The translations under genes were made by a program, and so were the position numbers. Source: Globobulimina sp. (Eukaryota; Foraminifera; Rotaliida). From it: a stretch of DNA of 7,250 bases. Below the pieces are notes generated by a model. That model had not been told where the DNA came from. It searched no databases and saw nothing but the letters and a program-made list of their open reading frames with translations. Every line of letters begins with the position of its first letter. Within the stretch, counting starts at the first letter, position 1. Shown here in pieces: positions 1 through 5,540 of the stretch. The DNA lies in contig PIVH01000182.1 in NCBI GenBank assembly GCA_003354225.1, positions 1-7,250 on the forward strand, read 5' to 3'.

Positions 1-696
1 ACTAGTGAGAAAATCTGCAAAGGGATATTCACCGAGATTTCTTTCAGGGTGGATAATGCTAGAGAGGCACACGGCAGAGAAAGCGAACAAGCATGGTCCG
101 CATCGATGGAATATATTGAAGTCCAAAAAAGACTGAAAAAAGATAAAGTAGCGCTTCAATTGTATTTAGAATTAGAGCCGGTAACAATAAAGTTATTTGG
201 TGATGATCATGAAAATTCGTCATCTGTTTTTAATAATATTGCAATGTTATATTATCATACATTCCAACATTCGAAAACAATCCCTTATTTCAAAAAGACT
301 CTAGCAATTTGGGAGAAGATATATCCAGCCAATGATCAAAGGGTTGTGGTCACTCGAAATAACATCGCTGTTAATCAACAAATGTCATATTTTGATTTCC
401 AGAGTCAAAAGCATGGCGTTAAAATAGAAAAAATGGATTTTACAAGAGATTTAGCGGGGAGAAAGCCAGAAAGTCATGATCAGGATGATAATGATAATAA
501 TGATGATTTTAAAAATGATCCAAAACGAATGGCTTCATTTCAAGCGGCCATTGATGAGCAATTTGGAAGTAATTATAATCAGATTGATGATGAACAGAAA
601 CAGAAAGTGGTTTCGGATAAAGATGTTTCAAATAACAATGACTCCACACAACAAACAGACAATGCGCAACCATCGGATGCAAACATTCAGAAATAA
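1..696 (+). CDS. TPR-repeat (kinesin-light-chain-like) protein, 3' part
   Basis: The reading frame is open from base 1 to a TAA at 694-696, so the gene is probably cut by the window edge. A possible 3' splice site (tttctttcag) ends at base 47, so bases 1-47 may be intron. The first in-frame Met codon is at 106. About 160-370 encodes helical repeats of the type seen in kinesin light chain and related TPR proteins: an LxLE helix, 'KLFGDDHENSSSVFNNIAML', then 'YFKKTLAIWEKIYP' and 'TRNNIAV'. Such repeats bind partner proteins. About one and a half to two units are visible. The tail (about 470-693) is hydrophilic and rich in Asp, Asn and Gln, so probably disordered; part comes from GATAAT-like low-complexity DNA. 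The specific partner and whether this is a true kinesin light chain cannot be told. The TPR assignment is fairly secure; the gene start is not. Confidence 0.72.
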   Translation, partial: TSEKICKGIFTEISFRVDNAREAHGRESEQAWSASMEYIEVQKRLKKDKVALQLYLELEPVTIKLFGDDHENSSSVFNNIAMLYYHTFQHSKTIPYFKKTLAIWEKIYPANDQRVVVTRNNIAVNQQMSYFDFQSQKHGVKIEKMDFTRDLAGRKPESHDQDDNDNNDDFKNDPKRMASFQAAIDEQFGSNYNQIDDEQKQKVVSDKDVSNNNDSTQQTDNAQPSDANIQK

Positions 697-887
697 GCAA
701 TACAAATCTGAATCTATACATTATAAATTATAATATAATTAATTTTCTTCAAATCTGATTTAAAAAAAAAAACACAAAACTTTTTCACAACTTCCAACTT
801 CCAACAACAAAACATACAACAATCCTACCTTCCTTCTTGATATCTCATTGTTACTCCTCTTTATTAACACAACGAGACCCTTTCAAG
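697..887 (+). promoter_or_regulatory. intergenic spacer holding the alpha-tubulin 5' leader
   Basis: Only 191 bases separate the TPR gene stop from the tubulin start, so this spacer must hold the 3' end of one transcript and the promoter and leader of the next. Bases 709-775 are almost pure A/T, ending in a run of A. Bases 776-887 change to a C/T/A-rich leader with 'cttccaacttccaac' direct repeats at about 790-804 and no strong secondary structure. The start context is tttcaagATGG. I see no defined TATA box or initiator that I could defend, so the promoter role is inferred from position and composition. Confidence 0.4.
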
Positions 888-2357
888 ATGGTACGTGAAG
901 TATTAACAATCAATGTCGGTCAAGCCGGTATTCAGTTAGGACAAGCTGTCTGGGAACAGTACTGTTGCGAGCACAGTATTGACAGAACTGGCAACAAACA
1001 CAGCGAAGAAAAAGAGAATTCATTTCATTGTTTTTACGAGGAAACAACAGCCGGGCAATATGTACCACGCAATCTAATGATTGATTTGGAGCCAAATGTT
1101 ATTGATGATGTGAAAAACAGTCAATATTCAAACATCTTCAATGATACATTTCTGTTGCATGGAGATGAAGATGCTGCAAATAATTTTGCTCGCGGACATT
1201 ATACGGTTGGCAGAGCAATGATGGATAAAATTAATGACAGAATACGTAAATTAGTCGATAATTGCGATAATGTGCAAGGCTTTTTAGTCAACCATTCTGT
1301 CGGTGGGGGTACTGGCTCCGGATTAGCCGCATTGATTTTAGAAAAGATTGCTGTTGATTACAGACGAAAATCCAAAGTATGTTGCTTTAATTCCGTCTGC
1401 TATGCGCAAATTCGCTACTTCACACAATGTTTTTTTGAACTACCTTACTACAAAAAACTTTGCTTGTATATTTAGATTGGATTCGAATTATATCCATCAC
1501 CAACAATATCGACGTGTGTGGTAGAACCGTACAATGCATTGCTAGCAACTCATTGGTTATTGGATCATACGGAAGTATCGTTGCTATTGGACAATGAGGC
1601 GATATATGACATATGTCAGAAATGGTTGGATGTTAAAAGACCATCCTATAATAATTTGAATCGATTGATTACCAAAACCATATCTTCAATGACTGCCAGT
1701 TTGCGATTTGGTGGTGAATTAAATGTCGATTTAAATGAATTCCAAACCAATTTGGTTCCGTTCCCGAGGTTGCATTTTATGATTACCTCAATGGGGCCAA
1801 TATTAAGTCCCCCAAAAATGCACAGTGCCTCTATTACTGCCAGGTCCATAACCGAGTCATGCTTCAATCCGCAGAATTTCTTTACAAAATTGGCAGACTT
1901 TGATGTCGAAGAAGATAAATATATGGCAATATCCGTGAATTACAGAGGTGATATCAAAGCAAAGGATGCAGCGTCGACTGCTCAATGGCTCAAAGAAAAG
2001 AAAAAAGTAACTCTTGTGGATTGGTGTCCGACTGGATTCAAAGTTGGATTAAATGAGAGAGTGCCTGCTATTTTAGAAAGCGATGATATTGCAGCATGCA
2101 ACAAAAATGTTGTTATGATTGCAAATAACACAGCCATTTCCAGAGCATTTAGCGAGAGAATCTGTAAAAAATATGATGTGATGTATAGTCAGAGGGCTTT
2201 TGTGCATTGGTATGTTGGCGAAGGAATGGAAGAAGGCGAGTTTGCTGAAGCAAGGGAAGATTTAGCATTTTTAGAAAAGGATTATTTGGATGTTTTGACT
2301 GACATAACGTCTGACGATGAGACAGATGTTGGAAGCGATGATGAAGATGATGATTAA
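888..2357 (+). CDS. divergent alpha-tubulin (two exons)
   Basis: Exons 888-1376 and 1476-2357 join in phase 0 and encode 456 residues, close to the usual 450. Alpha-tubulin forms the alpha/beta dimer of microtubules. The start at 888 gives [18 protein letters not shown], the normal N-terminus with one extra residue (family MREC). The GTP-binding loop GGGTGSG is at residues 139-145. 'DNEAIYDIC', 'NLNRLI', '[14 protein letters not shown]' (Glu251, equivalent to the catalytic Glu254 of alpha-tubulin), '[11 protein letters not shown]' and the alpha signature '[12 protein letters not shown]' are all present. Divergence is marked elsewhere: the loop that normally carries acetylated Lys40 is about four residues shorter; '[11 protein letters not shown]' replaces the common FHSFGGG; and the segment around residues 258-300 is poorly conserved. 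The tail ends in Ser/Asp-rich residues (…SDDEDDD) without the usual C-terminal Tyr. All GTP and folding motifs are intact, so it is probably functional. Confidence 0.95.
1377..1475 (+). other. spliceosomal intron in alpha-tubulin
   Basis: The reading frame leaves tubulin homology exactly at a GT (gtatgttgct) and meets a stop at 1473-1475. Homology resumes right after tttag at 1475 with '[13 protein letters not shown]', matching the LEFxIYPxPxxST segment that follows KKSK in alpha-tubulins. The intron is 99 nt, phase 0, with 'ttactac' about 30 nt before the acceptor as a possible branch site. It fixes the splice-site style of this genome: a GTATGT donor and a T-rich AG acceptor. Confidence 0.93.
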
Positions 2358-2360
2358 ACG

Positions 2361-2386
2361 GTGCTTTAAGCACTAAAAAAAATAAA
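2361..2386 (+). terminator. alpha-tubulin 3' end: small palindrome and AATAAA
   Basis: Three bases after the tubulin stop lies a perfect 13-base palindrome, gtgctttaagcac (2361-2373). It can form a 5-bp stem with a 3-base loop. It is followed by an A-run and an AATAAA hexamer at 2381-2386. The hexamer is a plausible polyadenylation signal, but it sits very close to the stop codon and in A/T-rich DNA where such hexamers arise by chance. Confidence 0.35.
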
Positions 2387-2501
2387 TATATAAAAAAGAA
2401 TATTGTTTATGCCATTACATTAGTTTGTTAATGTGTGGTGTAATTCATTTATTATTATTATTACTTAAATTTATAGTTGTTTTTCGTTGCAACTCCGACC
2501 G

Positions 2502-3173
2502 TCAGCGTTTAGAATATCGATAATATTGTGGTACAATTAAGATTTCCAATGGACAGCTTGTCTCAGAGCATCTGCAATATCCTTTGGTCGAAGCATTAGC
2601 TTTGGATTTAACTTATTCTTAATTCGATGCAGAATGTTGTTTTATCATTTAATTCCGTGGCAGTTAAACCCGGCATAATGCCTGAAACTTTAATCCCAAA
2701 ATCACCAATTTCTTAGTGTTTTGAAGAAACAATTTGTAAATGCGGGCACACCAAATTTTGTCGCCGCATAAATGCTCATTTTTGGCCACATTGCGCGTAA
2801 TGTTGATGCAATTTGAATAATTGCACATGGAGTGAGTGGATATTTTAATTTTGATTCTTTAATATAAGGTATGGAATAAACACATCCATGAATCTATTTT
2901 TTTATTATCTGCAGCTTCTTTATATAGAATTCCTGCATTATTTATGATTATGTTTTATCGATACAACTTTGGAATGAGTCTGTATTTGATATATCACATT
3001 GCAATATTAATAAGCTAATATTTGGAGTTCTTCTTTAATTGTGTAATATTTCTGGATAATAATGCAAGTTTATATGTGTTTGAATGTGCCAAGCTCAATG
3101 CAATTGCTCTGCCAATTCCTTCCGATGCTCCAGTCAACAACACTGTTGGTACCACATTGACACTGCCAGACAT
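2502..3173 (-). pseudogene. short-chain dehydrogenase/reductase (SDR) pseudogene
   Basis: Reading leftwards from ATG (3173-3171), the first 52 codons give 'VLLTGASEGIGRAIALSLA', the SDR dinucleotide-binding TGxxxGIG motif, and '…LALLSRN' of the second strand. They end in a TAG at 3017-3015. The family pattern then continues in other frames: 'CDISNTDSFQSCIDK' (about 3005-2960), 'IINNAGILYKEAADN' (the NNAG motif, about 2950-2905), 'IIQIAST…IYAATKFG' with the catalytic YxxxK (Tyr at 2770-2768, Lys at 2758-2756), 'GIKVSGIMPGLTATEL' (about 2697-2650), 'LMLRPKDIADALRQAV' (about 2600-2550) and a family-like end 'EILIVPQ', stop near 2504-2502. Several frameshifts, stops and at least one deletion (before NNAG) break it, and no consistent set of splice sites would repair all of them. 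Intact SDRs are NAD(P)H oxidoreductases; this copy should make no working enzyme. The substrate of the ancestor cannot be read. Confidence 0.86.
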
Positions 3174-3230
3174 AAATGTTTTATGTTTAAAGAGGTTTTT
3201 GAGTGGGTGTTTGCTTGAAGTTGAAGGGAA

Positions 3231-3312
3231 GAAAAAACATAATAAATATAAATTACAGATAATTAATAGCAAAATAAAAAAGAAAAAAACATAATAAAAC
3301 GTATAATATTAA
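3231..3312. repeat. direct repeat A, copy 1
   Basis: This 82-base A-rich sequence recurs at 3349-3429 with one substitution (ttacag/ttgcag) and one A of difference in a homopolymer. It begins with gaaaaaacataataaat and ends acgtataatattaa. It sits just upstream of the SDR pseudogene start on the minus strand, so it may have been part of that gene's upstream region. A 15-base core, aaaaaacataataaa, occurs five times in this neighbourhood (from 3232, 3284, 3350, 3401 and 3705). Confidence 0.9.
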
Positions 3313-3348
3313 TTTCTAGAAATTATTATCAGAGTAAAAAAAGTAGAA

Positions 3349-3429
3349 GAAAAAACATAATAAATATAAATTGCAGATAATTAATAGCAAAATAAAAAAG
3401 AAAAAACATAATAAAACGTATAATATTAA
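3349..3429. repeat. direct repeat A, copy 2
   Basis: Second copy of the 82-base repeat, 118 bases downstream of the first in the same orientation. The 36 bases between the copies contain ttctagaaattatta, and a similar ttctagaaa follows the fold-back element at 3698-3706. Its last six bases overlap the left arm of the fold-back that starts at 3424, so the two duplications are joined. It has no coding potential. Confidence 0.9.
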
Positions 3430-3695
3430 CCTTTTGCAGGAATTGGGGTCATTTGTTTCTAGTTTCGGTATATCAATGTTTGGATGATATTTAATAATGA
3501 TATTTGCCAACGATAAAAACACAAACGACCATATTTCAAAATGTTTCCCAAGTTCGTTTGTGTTTTTATCGTTGGCAAATATCCTGGAATATACTCACAA
3601 ATATCATATCCCCAAATATCATTATTAAATATCATCCAAACATTGATATACCGAAACTAGAAACAAATGACCCCAATTCCTGCAAAAGGTTAATA
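3424..3695. repeat. long fold-back (inverted repeat) with a deletion in one arm
   Basis: Bases 3424-3505 are the exact reverse complement of 3614-3695 (82 of 82), and 3499-3528 are the exact reverse complement of 3554-3583 (30 of 30). A 25-base spacer (3529-3553) separates the arms. The left arm (105 nt) differs from the right (142 nt) only by lacking 37 nt. In the right arm that 37-nt segment is bounded by two copies of the 7-mer gatattt (read on the minus strand), and the left arm keeps one. This is the signature of a deletion by slippage or microhomology. I recognise no transposase or known element; short reading frames here are by-products of the repeat. Confidence 0.95.
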
Positions 3696-3728
3696 ATTTC
3701 TAGAAAAAAACATAATAAATTTCGGCCT

Positions 3729-4725
3729 TTAAATAAAAATATCATCGGATACAATATTTGCGGCTGATGGACTGAGTGATGGTGCTTTGTATCGATAAAC
3801 ACAGAAACAGCACGCGGCAGAAAACAACACCAACAAAACCAAAAATAAATGGATATACGTGACTTGAGACAGAGACACCGCAATCACAAAATGATAATGA
3901 TAATTTACATTCTTTCTCTTTTTCTTTTCATCCACGTTATCCATTAAAGATAAGGCGCTGTAAATAGAGCTAGATATTTTTATTCTGAATGAATACACAT
4001 ACAAATGTGCAATACAATGTATATACGTATATATATTTTAACTTTGAAGCACTATCGGATGAATCGGATGAATCGTCTGAACCTGAACTAGAATCACTGC
4101 CATATGTTGGTATTACGGTCGTTGGTGTGGCAGTGGTTGGTGTGGCAGTCGTTGGTGCGTCAGTAACTACATTGTAATGTATTCTGCCATTCCATACTCG
4201 CGGTGAAACTGAATGCCCGAAAGGATATACCAAACCAATTCCTTCTTTAAAATCTAAATCCGCGTTTGAAGCAAAAATATCTCCAACAGAAACGCCATTT
4301 GTGTACGCGAGACCGCCATCAGTCTTCGTGACATAGAAACCTCTGCAATCACCATTGTTGATGAGTGCTGGTATGCTGTTGATATTAAATTCATTTAATA
4401 CTGTTAATGTGCCCTCTGGTTGGCATGTGGCATTTTGTCGGTGAATTAATGTCCATGAGGATGAATCGTTGTTGATCAGGGCATACGGTTCGTTTATTGC
4501 GGTTGCTATATATATTTCGACTGTATATAAATTATCTTCATCACAATAAAAGGGATCATGATGTATATCAAGTGATGTTATTTCTACATTTGTTTTTGCG
4601 CATAAATCAAACATATTTCCCTCACCACCATTCCCGCCTTCTAAAGTTGTATCTAATGTCGCCGCAGATGTCCTGGTTAATAACAATGAGAATAAGAATA
4701 AGGTAAATGATATTATTTGCTTCAT
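3729..4725 (-). CDS. secreted / type I membrane protein with Thr-Pro stalk (two exons)
   Basis: ATG at 4725-4723 opens a frame of about 227 codons. It starts with a clear signal peptide (MKQIISFTLFLFSLLLTRTSA, cleavage likely after residue 21). The ectodomain has four Cys (in FDLCAK, FYCDED, ATCQPE and GDCRGF), which could form two disulfides, and N-glycosylation sequons NDS and NAT. Next comes a Pro/Thr stalk built from 15-bp repeats and a Ser/Asp-rich linker. The frame then runs into low-quality sequence and stops at 3970. A downstream frame (to TAA at 3731-3729) encodes 'YIHLFLVLLVLFSAACCFCVYRYK', a good transmembrane helix with a basic stop-transfer end, then a tail of about 18 residues. 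I therefore join two exons across an intron; with the splice sites 4042/3958 the product is 303 residues. I do not recognise the ectodomain family. It could be a surface receptor or adhesion-type protein; if unspliced it would be secreted. Confidence 0.7.
3958..4042 (-). other. probable intron in the membrane-protein gene
   Basis: On the minus strand, tcaaa|gttaaa (donor at 4042) and ctatttacag (acceptor ending at 3958) bound an 85-nt phase-2 intron that restores the frame into the transmembrane exon. An alternative phase-1 pair, donor gtgctt at 4052 and acceptor tctcaag ending at 3863 (190 nt), gives a shorter, cleaner link from the Ser/Asp linker to the membrane helix and omits a Lys/Arg-rich stretch. 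The stronger-looking donor gtatgt near 4000 is out of phase with both. That an intron exists is likely; its exact ends are not settled. Confidence 0.5.
4106..4165 (-). repeat. four 15-bp tandem units coding a Thr/Pro stalk
   Basis: Four 15-base units starting gttggt lie at 4106, 4121, 4136 and 4151. The second and third are identical except for the last base. On the minus strand each codes five residues of the DAPTT/ATPTT/ATPTT/VIPTY type. Thr/Pro repeats of this kind are typical O-glycosylated stalks that hold a domain away from the membrane. A 15-bp unit lets copy number change without frameshift. Confidence 0.85.
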
Positions 4726-5279
4726 GTTGGTCTGTTTCGATAATGTATGTATTATTACTACTTTAGAAACGATGCAACTTTGTCAGTGTGGTTTTTTTTG
4801 CTTCCTCAAAACTTTTAATTTCATAAAAACAGTACTTTTTTTCGATTTTTTGGATTTCCGGGAAAAACAATATTTCCGTGAAAAAAATAATTCCCATGAT
4901 TCCATTAAAAACAATATTATTTTTTTATTATGTACGATGCATTATTAAACTATGTACGATGCATTTTTTGGACAAAACATTGTATCCAAGGGCGCGCCCC
5001 TCGACGTGAAAAACTTTGTTTTCGGAAACACGTTCCTGACTCGATATTACTGAATTTGGATAAAATTGGTATGTGCGCATAATGATGCGATAATAAATGA
5101 TGCGATGCGATACTACTTTCGGATTTATTTTGGAAAATATTACATATTTCCATTTCATGTTTTGATTTCATGAAACCAAACGGCAAAAAAACTTTAGGTT
5201 TTACATTTCTTGAAATAATTACAAATGTTGTTAAAACGGCGCAGACTTCGTGAAAATATGTCGCAAGGATGCTAACTGA
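4726..5279. other. gene-free divergent intergenic region
   Basis: This is the left part of the spacer between the minus-strand membrane-protein gene and the plus-strand CHAT gene, so it should contain at least the former's promoter. I see no credible gene. It is A/T-rich with T- and A-runs at 4791-4798 and 4838-4850. It holds two related 18-mers at 4854-4889 (atttccg…), a 15-base direct repeat at 4929-4965, and a small GC-rich patch at 4990-5003. Minus-strand frames at about 4928-5186 show no recognisable motif. Confidence 0.5.
4929..4965. repeat. two-copy 15-bp direct repeat TATGTACGATGCATT
   Basis: The identical 15-mer tatgtacgatgcatt is at 4929-4943 and 4951-4965, 22 bases start to start. 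Each copy contains gtac and atgcat palindromes. Related gatgcg steps recur at about 5084-5111 (aatgatgcgataataaatga, then tgcgatgcgata). It lies about 200 bases upstream of the membrane-protein start, so a paired binding site is possible but not shown. Confidence 0.7.
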
Positions 5280-5416
5280 AAGAGCATCTGGTTTTCAACG
5301 TCAGATTATTATTGTTTCTGAGAAACGAAGGCAAACCTATACCTTTGTCAGTCACTAGAAACGGTTTGCATCTACCTTACTCCAATAAAAATCTGACGCT
5401 GAAAACGGATGCTCTT
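5280..5416. repeat. imperfect 137-bp palindrome (fold-back, MITE-like)
   Basis: The left end aagagcatctggttttcaac continuing gtcagatt is matched in reverse complement by aatctgacgctgaaaacggatgctctt at the right end, with one indel and two mismatches. An inner perfect 7-bp stem, gcaaacc (5331-5337) with ggtttgc (5363-5369), lies in the same register. Terminal complementarity of about 28 bp with no coding capacity is typical of miniature inverted-repeat elements or stem-loop DNA. The flanks gctaactg (5271-5278) and gctactg (5420-5426) resemble an imperfect target-site duplication, but an indel separates them, so insertion is not proven. Confidence 0.8.
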
Positions 5417-5422
5417 GACGCT

Positions 5423-5487
5423 ACTGCCAGACATAAATGTTTTATATTTAAAGAGGTTTTTGAATATGTGTTTGATTGAAGTTGAAG
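5423..5487 (-). pseudogene. second copy of the SDR gene 5' end (65-bp fragment)
   Basis: Bases 5423-5487 match 3162-3226 in the same orientation at 60 of 65 positions with no gap. On the minus strand the matched block is the SDR leader, its ATG (here 5434-5432) and the codons for Met-Ser-Gly-Ser. Homology ends right after those four codons, next to the palindrome at 5280-5416. No further SDR motif follows, so this is a stranded 5' remnant. It ends 53 bases before the start codon of the plus-strand CHAT gene and so lies within that gene's likely promoter or leader. Confidence 0.85.
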
Positions 5488-5540
5488 AGCATGTAATCTT
5501 TGTTCCAACTTTACTCACAAATAACTAAATCATCACAAAC

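Noticed and set aside
837-887. Extending the alpha-tubulin start upstream to the Met codon at 837
   Set aside because: It would add 17 residues before a normal tubulin N-terminus, which in this family begins with MREx; the ATG at 888 matches that.
3022-3294. Plus-strand frame of 90 codons opposite the SDR start
   Set aside because: It is the antisense of the SDR TGxxxGIG exon and then runs into A-rich repeat A; the minus-strand reading carries the family motif.
3504-3767. Plus-strand frame of 87 codons across the fold-back
   Set aside because: It lies on the perfect inverted repeat and its A-rich flank, has no recognisable motif, and mirrored frames occur on the other arm. It is a by-product of the repeat.
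4854-4889. Two adjacent 18-mers starting atttccg
   Set aside because: They differ at about four positions and are otherwise A-runs, too weak to call a real tandem repeat.
4928-5186. Two overlapping minus-strand frames of 76-78 codons in the intergenic region
   Set aside because: No motif, no good start context, and the sequence overlaps small repeats. A third frame here looks slightly protein-like around the GC-rich patch, but I could not tie it to any family, so a decayed element remains possible but unsupported.
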